From Corydoras sp. C115 (lineage: Eukaryota > Chordata > Actinopteri > Siluriformes > Callichthyidae), in assembly GCA_019802505.1 (NCBI GenBank), contig JAFMOC010000310.1, positions 611,001 to 675,000 of the forward strand: a DNA stretch of 64,000 bases, read 5' to 3'. Shown in pieces: positions 1-12,825 of this stretch (its first letter is position 1; each line of letters opens with the position of its first letter). A model generated the notes under the pieces. It saw nothing but the letters and a program-made list of their open reading frames with translations. It had not been told where the DNA came from and searched no databases. The position numbers were made by a program, and so were the translations under genes.

Positions 1-94
1 CCAGTGGTAAACGCACAGCGGGGATGATTTCCCAGAGCTGCGGTCATATTTAATGATCAAGCAACTGATTAAAAGCCACGTTCAGATATTTCAG

Positions 95-372
95 CCCATA
101 ATGTTTATAAAATGGCAGTTTATTTAATAAATAATATACAATACACTGTGTGTAGGGAGGTGGGTGCGAATGAAAGGGTTTCCCTGTAAAGGAACCGAAA
201 GGTCGTTCTAATTCCCTCTAGTGGAGTGACCAAGTGAGAAGCGGTTGCATGGGGGAGTGTTTTCTATTAAACATAAAAGAGGAAGGAAAATAAGAGTGGG
301 ATGAAGGGAGCGCGAATTCTAAAAGAGAGAGGAATGAAAGACGGAGGGAGGTGTCGGCGGTGTGAGGAAAGG
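95..372 (-). other. slc7a11: slc7a11 3' UTR (inferred)
   Basis: Sequence after the TGA reading downward. It has no other coding signal. The first good poly(A) signal is at 119-124, so the transcript probably ends near 95-110. Alternative, more distal ends outside the window are possible; human xCT has a very long 3' UTR. Confidence 0.5.
119..124 (-). terminator. slc7a11: Poly(A) signal AATAAA
   Basis: AATAAA on the minus strand, about 250 nt after the stop, with a second overlapping A/T-rich variant (ATTTATT) at 124-133. It is a candidate cleavage signal only. Confidence 0.45.
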
Positions 373-428
373 TCACTTGTCAGCGGGGGCCACTTCCAAT
401 AGGATCTGTAGCGACCGGTTTATAAAGT
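373..428 (-). CDS. slc7a11: slc7a11 exon 12: C-terminal tail and stop
   Basis: 56 coding bp after an 89-bp intron, with acceptor TTCTTTCGCAG. With the G left over from exon 11 it encodes DFINRSLQILLEVAPADK then TGA. This matches the xCT C-terminus in spacing and in the LQI-LEV core. Confidence 0.88.
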
Positions 429-3400
429 CTGCGAAAGAACACAAGGGCAAACGCCGTGTTAGAAACTTTCCCTTATAATACGGAGACTACAATGGGCTGC
501 AGGCTCAGCCGGCTAACCTGAGAGTTCCTGCAGCCACTTGGGCTTCCGGTCGAGGAGGAGGAACATGCCGTAAGCTGGGATTCCTGTGAGGAAGATGCCG
601 AAGCCGATGCCGGTGTTGACGGGGTCGGAGTACAACGAGAGGAAGACCATGAAGATGCAGGTGAAGGAGAAGACGGCTGGGATGAAGATGGGGACCTGGA
701 AGGGAAGTGGGATGATGGTGGGTCTCGGCAATCCAATGTCCCAGCCTGTTCTCAGTCATGGTATGCAGAACCATCAGAGCACATGGCTTGTCTTTGGATT
801 CCCGGGCCCACCGTGTACCCTGGCTGACTGCCCTTGGGCAAGCCGCCTAACCATGATTGCGCCACACATGCTGTAGAGGGCTGCCCAGCACTCTGAGCAA
901 GTGTCCGAGAGACGTCCTTGCTTATTTAAGCAAGACTATGACAAACCATTTAGATAGCATACTGACACTGGTCACGTCTTTAATTATAAGGTGATGGGTG
1001 GTGATAAGGCCCTCTGCCAGCTGTCCTAAGGTAGACCATGTTCCAGAACACATCTACGTTCCCGCCATAGTACTATAATACAGTGTGGCTGTGTTCTAAA
1101 GATAGCTAGATGACGCAGCACTAATTTTTGTAAGATATAATGTTGAGGTGAACACAAGTTACCTTAAAAGGGCGGGGCATGTTGGGTCTCGTGTATCGCA
1201 TGTAAATTAGTCCACCCACAGCCACTCCGATGATGAGCCAGCGGAGGAAGCTCATGAAGTTCAGCAGGCTGTAGATGTCCCCCAGGAAAAGGATGAGCAT
1301 GGTGAGCGGGTACTGCGAAGGAACGGCATTAACTTCAGCAGCTCGTCTGTTGGATCGGACCACACGGTCCAGCCTGAAGATATAGACCCTTGCAGGCGGG
1401 ACACCCTACAAGAGCTGCAGATACTGACCCTTGCAGGCGGGACACCCTAAAAAATCTGCAGTTCTTGGAGAACTCACCAAAACAATCACAGCGGCGACTG
1501 GTGTGTGTCGACGGACGTGGATCATAGACAGAACTTCAGGAAGTTGACCTTCTCGAGATGCCACGTAGAAAGTTCTGGAAAGAAAATAATAATTAGATCA
1601 AAAGTCCAGTGTGTGATGCTAAATATTTTAGGGTGGCACTGTGGCTTAGTGGTTGGCATGTTCTCCTCTCAGCACTGGGGATCCTGGTTCGAATCCCAAT
1701 CTGGGTGGAGTGTCCATGTTCTCCCCGTGTCTGTGTGGGTTTCCTCCGGGTTCTTCGGTTTCCTCCCACACTCCAAAAACTTGGATCAAGGTCAATTGAA
1801 TTCTTCAAATTGCCCCATATAGAGTGTGTCTGTGTGAGTGAGTGAGTGCCCAGCGATAGATTGGCGCCCTGTCCTGGGTATATCTGCCCAGCGCCCGAAA
1901 CGTTCTCCCGTGGATGGGCATGGGGAACCCCCCGCCCCTACCACAACCCTAGTAAAGGATAAAGCAGAAGATAATGGGTAGATGGATGGAACTGAGAACA
2001 TGAAGAGTAAAAAGGGGGCAAGGCCAGACTTTTGGTGGTACTGTAGGTGAGAACACGTCTGCATGTTGGGCAGTTTCGGTAAATCGGGTTCTGCAAGTGA
2101 TGCGTGAAGCCAATGGAACTCACCTGGAGACGGCAAACAGGCTCCCGTTCATGGAACCAAAACAGGAAAGGGCCACAAAGATGGGAACTACGAAGGAATA
2201 GTTCCCAATCAGCTTCTCTGCGAACGTCTGAGGACAGACAAGGTGCGAGAGTGAGAGCGTGATGGATTTCATTTTGATTTATTTTGATTTATTTATATTT
2301 TCTTGAACTTTGATTTTGGTTTTTAAAGTTCTTTTAAAGAATAAGAAGTTTGGTTTTTGGGTGCGTTAATTGGCAGTGCGCCCTTCAACGAGGGCATCAC
2401 ACTGATCTGAGGAGATCAAAAGCTCGTGGAGCCCCCCGGAGCCGAACGGCAGATCTGCAGACGCTCCCTCCCACATCTGCGCCGCTGTCAGACTGAGAGC
2501 TACGTTATTAGCACGATGGAGAACGTCCTGCTCTCTTCCTCTGTGACATCACACTTATGTTACTGCGAAGAAGGAGGAAGGTGCAGGATATTCCAGGCAC
2601 TGATGGCATCGCATGGTGGTGCCATGACTTGGTTTTGAGGTTGGGAGTTGAGGTGGTGTTGAGGTGATGCGTAGTGGTGAGGTGATGACTGGCTCTGAAG
2701 TACTGAGTGGTTGTGAGGTGATGGGTGGTTGTGGGGTGATGGGTGGTGGTGAGGTGATGGGTGGTGGTGAGGTGATGGGTGGTTGTGAGGTGATTGGTGG
2801 TTGTAAAGTGGTGACTGGCCCTGATGTACTGAGTGGTTGTGGGGTGATGTGTGGTGGTGAGGTGATGGGTGGTTGTATGATGAAGTTGGTGGTGAGGTGA
2901 TGGGTGGTGGTGTTGATGTGATGGGTGGTGGTGGTGGTGGCGCCGTGGCTGGGTGCTGAGGTTGGAAGGGGGGGGGTTTGAGGTGAGGTGGTGTTGAGGT
3001 GATGGGTAGTGGTGATGACTGGCTCTGATGTGCTGGGTGTTTGTGGGGTAATGGGTGGTGTTGAGGTGATGGGTGGTGGTGGTGATGAGATGGATGGTGG
3101 TGGTGGTCGTGTCGGCGCCGTGGCTGGGTGTTGAGGTTGGAAGGGGGGGGGTTTGAGGTGAGGTAGTGTTGAGGTTATGGGTAGTGGTGAGGTGATGACT
3201 GGCTCTGATGTGCTGGGTGCTTGTGGGGTGATGGGTGGTGGTGAGGTGATGGGTGGTGGTGGTGGCGGCGTGGTGGCTGGGTGTTGAGGTTAGAAAGGGG
3301 GGGTTTGAGGTGAGGTGGTGTTGAGGTGATGGGTAGTGGTGAGGTGATGACTGGCTCTGATGTGCTGGGTGGATGTGGGGTGATGGGTGGTGGTGATGTG

Positions 3401-6400
3401 ATGGGTGGTGGTGGGTGTTGATGTGATGGGTGGTGGTGGTGGCGCCATGACTGGGTGTTGAAGTTGGGAAGAGGGGGTTTAAGGTGAGGTGGTGTTGAGG
3501 TGATGGGTAGTGGTGAGGTGATGACTGGCTCTGATGTACTGAATGGTTGTGAGGTGATGAGTAATGGCGAGGTGATGGGTGGTTGTGAGGTGATGGGTGG
3601 TGTTGAGGTGATGGCTGACTGTGAGGTGATTTGTGGTCGTAAAGTGGTGACTGGCGCTGATGTGCTGGGTGGTTGTGGAGTGATGGTTGGCTGTGAGATG
3701 AAGGGTGGTGATGAGTGGTTGTAATGTGCTGGGTTTTTTGAGGTGCGGTGATGTGCTGGGTGGTGGTGATGTGATGGGTGGTGGTGAGGTGATGACTGGC
3801 TCTGATGTGCTGGGTGGTGGTGAGGTGAAGGGAGGTGGTGATGTGATGGGTAGTTGTGAGATGATGGGTGGTTATGATGTGATGGGTGGTGGTGAGGTGG
3901 TGTGTGGGGGTGAGGTGATGGGTGGTGGTGATGTGATCGGTGGTGGTGAGGTGATGGGTGGTTGTGAGACGATGGGTGGTGGTGAGGTGGTGCTTTACTC
4001 ACCACAGCTACAGCATGGGAGCCGAGCAGCTCCTCGGCCGACATGACGGTGTAGTAGGCGACGTTGGTGAGGGTGTAGCATATCGTTACGATCACAATGG
4101 AAATGCAGATGGCCAGAGGCACCGTCCTGAAAACACATAGCTGTATTATCAATTGTAGAAACAGCGGTTGCCTCAACTACTATAATCCCTCATGACTAAC
4201 AGTTGCCACAACTACTTTAATCCCTCATTAACAATGGTTTCCACAACTACTATAGACCCTCATGAATAATGGTTGCCACAACTACCACAATCCCTCATTA
4301 AGAACATTTGCCACAACAATGGTTGCCACATCTACTATAATCCCTCATTAACAATGGCTGCAACAACTAATATAATCCCTCTTAAGCAGCAGTTGCCACA
4401 ACTACTATATTCCTTTATAGTAATGGTTGCCACATAATACTATACTATAATACTATACATAATACTACTATAATCTCTTACAAACAACTGTTGCCACAAC
4501 TAGTATTTACCCCTCAGAAACAATGGTTTCCACAACTACTACAATCCCTCTATTATAAATGGTTGCCACAATCACTATAATCCCTCAATAACAATGGCTT
4601 CCACAACTACTATAATCCCTCACGAGCAACAGTTGCCACAACTACTGTAATCCCCCATTAACAATGACTGCCACAACTGCAATAATCCCTCATAAGAAGC
4701 CGTTTGCCTGAATTACTATAATCCCTTTATAATAATGGTTGCCACCACTACTGTAATCCCTCGTTAACAATGACTGCCACATCTACTATAATCCCTCTTA
4801 ATAAGCAGTTGCCACAATTACTATAATCCCCCAATATAATGTTTGCCACAACTTTTATAATCTCTCATTAAGAATGGAGGCCACATTTGCTGTAATCCCT
4901 TTTAAGCAGCAGTTTCCACATCTACTATAATACCTCATGAAGAACAGCAGCCACAACTACTATAACCTTTTATTAACAATGTTTGTCACCACCACTATAA
5001 TCTCTCATTAACAATGGATGCTACAACTACTATAATACCTCACGAACAAGAGTTGCCGCAACTACTATAATCTCTCATGAACAACTGTTGCCACAACTAC
5101 TGTAATCCCTCTTAAGAAACAGTTACCACAATTACTATAATCCCTCTATAATAATGGTTGCCACAACTATTATAATCCCTCATTAACAATGGAGGCCACA
5201 TTTGCTGTAATCCCTCTTAAGAAGCAGTTGCCACAACTAATATAATCTCTCATGAAGAACAGCAGCCACAACTTCAATAATCTCTTATTAACAATGGTCG
5301 CCACAATCACCTTAGTGGTTAGCACATTCGCCTCTCAGCGCTAGGGATTCCCGGTTCGAATACCCATCTGGGTGGAGTTTCCATGTTCTCCCTGTGTCCG
5401 CATGGGTTTCCTCCGGTTTCTCCGGTTCCCTCCCACAGTCCAAAAACATGGATCAAGTCAATTGAGCTCTCCAAATTGCCCCATATAGAGCGTGTCTGTG
5501 TGAGTAAGTGTGTCACATGGATGGATGCCACAACCACTATAATCCCTCATTAACAATAATTCTCACATAATCCCTCCACAAACATTGACGGAGAACTTGT
5601 GTTTCTGCCAGACTTTAGGTCCGAGGTTCCTCCATCATCAATACTTTGATTCATGTGAAGCTTTTAGAAGCACCAGTTGCTTGTTGTTTGATAAATCTTA
5701 GAGTTGTGTTGTGTTATTGCTTTCCTCACCTCTCGGGGCGTTCTATCTCCTCTGCCAGAAAATTCAAGTAGAACCTGGTTTTGAATGAAGCAGGGTTTAG
5801 TAAAACACTCCAAATTTAAAGCTGAGATTCAGTGAAAGCAGTTCAACTCACCAGCCGGAGTAAGCGTACATCCCAGAATAGAAAGCCAAAGGAAGACCAG
5901 TCAGCTGCACCGTCTTCACCTCAAATGCATTCTGGAAGTTAAGGGTTTCTCCTGAAAATGAGAAGAAAACTTAATTATTGTTATTATTATATATTTTTTT
6001 TTTGCCCCCGACACTGAAGATGCCTGGTGTGCCATCATCACTGCACCACTGCTCACATCCCATAAACTCCATTATCTTCCACTTTATCCTCTACTAGGTT
6101 CGGGGTTCCCCATGCCCATCCAGGGGAGAACATTTTGGGCGCTGGGCAGATACACCCAGGACAGGACGCCAATCTATCACTGGACACAAACTTACATACA
6201 CACACTCTATATGGGGCAATTTATGGGGCCTTGATCCATGTTTTTGGACTGTGGGAGGAAACCGGAGAACCCGGAGGAAACCCACACGGACACGGGGAGA
6301 ACATGGAAATTCCACCCAGATTGGGATTCAAACCTGGAATTCCCAGCGCTGAGAGGAGAACATGCTAACCACTAAGCCACCAAGCTGCCCTAACAGTAAA

Positions 6401-7481
6401 AGTTCAATCCATCCATTATCTGCTGCTTTATCCTCTACAAAGGTCGTGTGAGGGAGGGGGTTCTCCATGCCCATCCAAGGGCGTTTTGGCAGATACACCT
6501 AGGAAAGGACGCCAATCTATCACTGGACACACACTCACTCACACAGACACACTTTATATGGGGCAATTTGGAGAATTCAATTTACTTTATCCATGTTTTT
6601 GGACTGTGGAAGGAAACCGGAGAACCTGGAGGAAACCCACATGGACACGGGGAAAACATGGAAACTCCACCCACATTGAGAATCAAACCTGGAATCCCCA
6701 ACGCTGAGAGGAGAACATGCCAAACACTAAGCCATCATGCCGCCATATGCAATAATGACACATTGCATTCTCACACATAGATGTCGAGACAAGTGTACAT
6801 CAGCATACAGCATGAAGGGTCCAGGTGAAGCGGGTTTACCTTTAATAAGCTGATAAAGCCCACAGACGATGATGAAGGTGATGGCGAGCAGTTTGCTGAA
6901 TGTCAGGAAGATCTGCAGTCTGGCCGTCCAGCTCACACTCATACTGTTGATATACATGACCGTCGCTGTGGAGCAGAAAAGAAAAGGTCAACACACTGCA
7001 CAGAACATCTGGGTTCTCCGGGTTCCTCCCACAGTCCAAAAACATGGATTAAGGTAAACCATCCATCCATCCATTATCTTCACGTGGGTCACGGTGGGGT
7101 TCCCCATGCCCATCCAGGGGAGAACGTCTCGGGCGCTGGGCAGAAACACCCAGGACAGGACTCCAATCTATCAATGGACAGCACCCTGGATGGGACCCTA
7201 CTAAGGTTCTCCTCCATGACCCTAGTAGAGAACTAAGTGGGTTCTCCGGTTTCCACCCACAGTCCAAAAACTTGGATTAAGGTCAATTGAATTCTCCAAA
7301 TTGCCCCATATAGAGTGTGTCTGTGTGAGTGAGTGTGTGTCCAGTGATAGATTAGCATCCTGTCCTGGGTGTATCTGCCCAGCGCCCGAAACGTTCCCCC
7401 CCGTGACTCTAGTAGAGGATGGAATAATAACCGTACAAATTTGTTATTATTAAGAGAATAAACATTTTAAGTTTCTTCACT

Positions 7482-7513
<32 letters not shown>

Positions 7514-9783
7514 TCAGATGGTAAGGAGACGATAGTTTGGACTTACTGATACCGATCGCCGTGGTGATTTTAACAGCAATCTCAGGAACTCCACATGGCA
7601 TGAAGATCGGCTGCAGGATGTACTGACCGAACGCCAGTGCTATCACCGCTGTGGCTGCAGGCCTGAAAGATAAAGTGGGTAAGTCGTCATCTCAGCCGTG
7701 TCCATCAGGGGGCGCCACATTGCATGTTATACATCCCGGGCATATATTTACCCGGGTTTGAGACCTGCCCTGTGAGTACACCTTGAGCACACCCTCACTC
7801 ACACACAGACACAGACACACTCTATATGGGGGAATTTGGAGAATTCAATTGACCTTGATACATGTTTTTGAACTGTGGGAGGAACCTGGAAAACCCGGAG
7901 GAATCCCACGCGGACACGGGAGAATATGGCAACTACACCCAGATTGGGATTCGAACCGGGAATCCCTAGCACTGAGAGGAGAACATGCCAAACACTAAGC
8001 CACCATGCCGCCCTTAAACAACTAATAAAAATTAAAATTCCTTCCATCCATTATATTCTGCTTTATCCTCTATTAGGGTCGCAGGGGGGTTCTTCATGCC
8101 AATCCAGGGAGAATGTTTCAGGCACTGGGCAAATACACCCAAAACAGGGGGGCAATTTATCACTGGGCACACACTCACACAGACACACTCTAAATGGGGC
8201 AATTTGGAGAATTCAGATCACAGTGATCCATGTTTTTGGACTGTGGGAGGAAACCGGAGAACCCGGAGGAAACCCACATGGACATGGGGAGAGCATTGAA
8301 ACTTCACCCAAATTGGGATTCGAACCGGGAATCCCTAGCGCTGAGAGGAGAACATGCCAACCACTAAGCCACCGTGACTCAGTATGCGGTGACCACCACC
8401 ATGCTTTACGGTTTTCCATCCATTATTTACTGCTTTATCCTCTACTAGTGTCGCGTGGGGGTTCCCCATGCCCATCCAGGGAATAACGTTTCGGGCGCTG
8501 GGGAGATACACCCAGGACAGGATGCCAATCCATCACTGGATACACACTCACTCACTCACACACACACTCTATATGGGGCAATTTGGAGAACTCAATTGAT
8601 CTTGATCCATGTTTTGGGACTGTGGGAAGAAACCGGAGAACCCGGAGGAAACCCACACAGACACGGGGAAACCCACACAGACACATGGAAACTCCACCCA
8701 GATTGGGATTCGAACCGGGAATCCCTAACTAAGCCACCGGAATAAACTAAACTGCAGGAATATTAAAAGGTAAAGAATCTCTGGTTGATATAAAGATTTT
8801 TCTAAATAAAGAATAAATATTATGGGTTCAGAAACGAAGGCTCATTTAATGACATGGAAACTCTATAGAAATGGCACCTGAGGTTTTCACCCCGCAGGAG
8901 GTTCTTTTGCATGTTCCGTGCAGTGGGGGGGGGCGTAAGCGCAGCAGTCTCCTAACATGTCATTATCTTTGAAAACGCATCTGTTTCAGCCCTGAGGGGT
9001 TCAACTCATGGGGACTGATGCAGATGTGATGCTATTCCATGCATGCTATGCAAAAAAAAGTTCTTTTTTTATTAAAGTGCGGGATGAATTACATTCTAAT
9101 GCAATAATAATATTAACTTGAAGGGAAAGTTTGTGTACAAACTTTAAGTTGGCTTGGAAGAGCTGACTGCAGCAAAATAAATATATAAAATTAACTGAAA
9201 AATAAATAAACCTGAGAAAAAAGAACCAATATATCCTTCCATTATCGTCCGCTTTATCCTCTATTAGGGTCACGGGGGGTTCCTTATGCCCATCCAGGGG
9301 AGAACGTTTGGGGCGCTGGGCAGATACACCCAGGACAGGGCGCCAATCTATCACTGGACACACACTCACTCACACAGAGACACTCTATATGGGGTAATTT
9401 GGAGAATTCAATTCATTTACATTTTTGATCTATGTTTTTGGACTGTGGGAGGAACCCGGAGGAAACCCACATGGACAGGGGGAGGACCTGGAAACTCCAC
9501 CCAGATTGGGATTCGAACCGGGAATCCCCAGAACTGAGAGGAGAACATGCAAATCACTATTCCACTGTGCCGCCCCATCCACCCATTATCCTTCGCCTTT
9601 TCCTCTATTAGGGGATAGGGGATACCTAATATTCATTCATTCATTCATCGATTATCTTCCGCTTTATCCTGTATTAGGGTCATGGTGGGGTTCCTCATGC
9701 CCATCAGAACATTTCGAGCGCTGGGCAGATACACCCAGGACAGGGCGCCAATCTATTGCTGGGCAGGATTCCTAATATATATT

Positions 9784-9817
<34 letters not shown>

Positions 9818-12656
9818 AATATTTATATTAGGAACATACCAAATTTCAAAAGGTTGACAGTGGCTACAAATGAGTAATCAAAAAAAAAGCAAAGAAAAGA
9901 AGTATTAAAAACCTGTAAAGTTGTTTGAAATTCATACTCAAAAAACTCTTCTCCTGTGAAGGACATACCAAACTTCCAAATCTTATCAGAAGCTTACCAA
10001 AAGAGTGAACAACTGAAATAAAGAGGAAAAAAAAAATTATTGTTAATTATTGGGGGTGGCTTAGTGGTTCGAATCATCCTCCCTGTGTCCACGTGGGTTT
10101 CCTCCGGGTTCTCCGGTTTCCTCCCACAGTCCAAAAACATGGCTTCAAGGTAAATTGAATGCTCCAAATTGCCCCATATAGAGTGTGTCTGTGTGAGTGA
10201 GTGTGTGTCCAGTGATAGATTGGCGTCCTGTCCTGGGTGTATCTGCCCAGCGCCCGAAACATTCTCCCCTGGATGGGCATGGAGAACCCCCCCCCCCCAA
10301 CAACCCTAGTAGAGGATAAGGCAAAAGATAATGGGTGGATGGGGGTGGCACGGTGGCTAGCGGCATGGGTGGTAGTGGTTAGCATGTTCTCCTCTCAGTT
10401 TCCATGTTCTCCCCATGTCCATGTGGGTTTCCACCGGGTTCTCCGATTTCCTCCCACAGTCCAAAAACATGGATCAAGGTGAATTGAATTCTCCAAATTG
10501 CCCCATAAAGAGTATGTTTATGTTTGAATATGTGTCCAGTGATAGATTGGCGTCTTGTCCTGGGTGTATCTGCCCAGCACCCGAAACGTTCTCCCCTGCA
10601 TGGGCATGGAGAACCCCCCCCACCACCCATGACCCTAGTGAAAAGTGGAAGTTAATGGATGAATAATAATGGATGAATAATAGACGTCTGTATGACGTGC
10701 AGTAGTAAGTGTAGTGTAGCGCCACCTCTGGTATGATAAAGTCCTCTTAATTAATTCCACTTCTTCATATTGTTGAAACTTTTCGTCGTGGAATCGAACC
10801 CTGAAATTACAGTGCGCTTTCAGATATGTAACACTTTAGCTTGTTCTCCCCGGCGGCGCGGCACTCTCGGTAATGATGTTGGCGCAAACGCACAGAACAA
10901 AAGGTGATAATTGGAGCTGTTTGCAATTTTATTTCTCAGGGTGTCACGCAGACAAAACCCCAATTATGCGTGTTGCTTTTATTTGGCGCAATTGCCGCGG
11001 CGTGGCCGGGGGACGTGGCGCTTTAAAACGATTTATTTCTCTTTTATTTAAGGTTACACAGGGAACCAGGTGTTGGAATGACGGCGCGAACGAAGCAACC
11101 GGATTCTGATGATTTCTGTAAAGCTGCAAATTGGATTGTTGGCGTTTCGAGCAGATGCTAGAAAATAAAAGCACCGTCACACTGGACTCACCGCGTTCCT
11201 GAAGAACGCTAGAACGTCGAAATGAATTCGTTCAGGAGCTGAGAGACGCAGAGAAAACGCGGGTCATGTGACGCATGACTCACCGGATTATGGTATTTTG
11301 AGATAGGTAGGCGGCATGGTGGCTTAGTGGTTGGCATGTTCTCCTCTCAGCGCTAGGGATTCCCGGTTTGAATCCCAATCTGAGTGGAGTTTCCATGTCC
11401 TCCCCATGTCCTCCGGGTTCTGCGGTTTCCTCCCACACTCCAAAAACATCCATCCATCCATTATCTTCAGCTTTATCCTCTACTAGAGTCACGGGGCAGT
11501 TCCCCATGCCTATCCAGGGGAGAACGTCACTCACACAGACACACTCTATATGTGGCAATTTGGAGAATTCACTTGCCCTTGATCCATGTTTTTAGACTGT
11601 GAGAGGAAACCGGAGAACCTGGAGGAAACCCAGGTTGACACGGGGAGAACATGGAAACTCCACCCAGATTGGGATTCGAACCGGGAATCCCGGTGAGAGG
11701 AGAACATGCCAACCACTAAGCCACCGTGTCACCCGTCCAAAAACTTGGATCAAGGTCAATTAAATTCTCCAAATTGCCCCATATAGAATGTGTGTGTGTG
11801 AATGAATGTGTGTCCAGAGATACAGTACCTGTAGATTGGCGTCCTGTCCTGGGTGTATCTGCCCAGCGCCTGAACCCCCCCCGCGACCCTAATAGAGAAT
11901 AAAGCGGATGCTAATGGATGGATGGGGCGGCACAATGGCATTGTAGTTGGCATGTTCTCCTCTCAGCACTAGGGATTCCCAGTTCGAATCCCAATCTGGG
12001 TGGAGTTTCCCGTATCCACATCAGTTTCCTCCCACAATCCAAAAACATGGATCAAGGTCAGTTGAATTCTTAAAATTGCCTGATATAGAGTGTGTCTGTG
12101 TGAGTGAGTGTGTGCCCATTGATAGATTGGCACCCTGTCCTGGGTGTATCTGCCCAGCGCCCGAAACTTTCTCCCCTGGAGGGGCATGGGGAACCCCCCC
12201 CCCACCGCGACCCTAGTAGAGGAAAAAGAGGAAGATAATGGATGGAATTGGTTCGGTTTGTAGTCTTTAAAAATGGGTCGCAACTTATTGATCATGAGAA
12301 CATGTGGAATCCAGGTGGAGAACAGTTGAGAACCACTGCCTACACACAACGACTTAAAAAGAATATCCCAAAACGGTACTTTGCCTTTAAACTCCTTCAT
12401 ATTGATGAGAAAACGGGCCACGTCCTAAATAAGAAACCTAGAGCCTTTGATTTTCTTCAAACTTCTTTTAATGTCAGCTCAGTTTATTTTATCCAGTCCA
12501 TAACGCTCATCAGGCTCGGTTCTGATTCCCATGCATGAGAACCGCATGTGAGAATCAGGAGGAATGCAGATGCCTGCCAACTACACCAACCGAACGCAGG
12601 TGAAGGACTCGCCCCGCAGATCCTGTAAGCCTTTCATTTAAACAGCTCGTCAGGCA

Positions 12657-12694
<38 letters not shown>

Positions 12695-12790
12695 AGAAAG
12701 AGTTTGTGTGTGTGTGTGTGTGTGTGTGCATGTGTGTGAGTGTGTGTGTGTATGTGTGTGTGTATGTGTGTGTGTGTGTGTGTGTGTGAG

Positions 12791-12825
<35 letters not shown>

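Noticed and set aside
3175..4002. Long His/Pro/Ser-rich reverse frame as a separate protein
   Set aside because: It is exon 7 read into a VNTR through a good GT donor; the repeat unit lacks stops in this frame.
7875..8486. 203-codon frame across two SINEs
   Set aside because: It is a translation of reverse SINE sequence; equivalent frames occur at most SINE copies.
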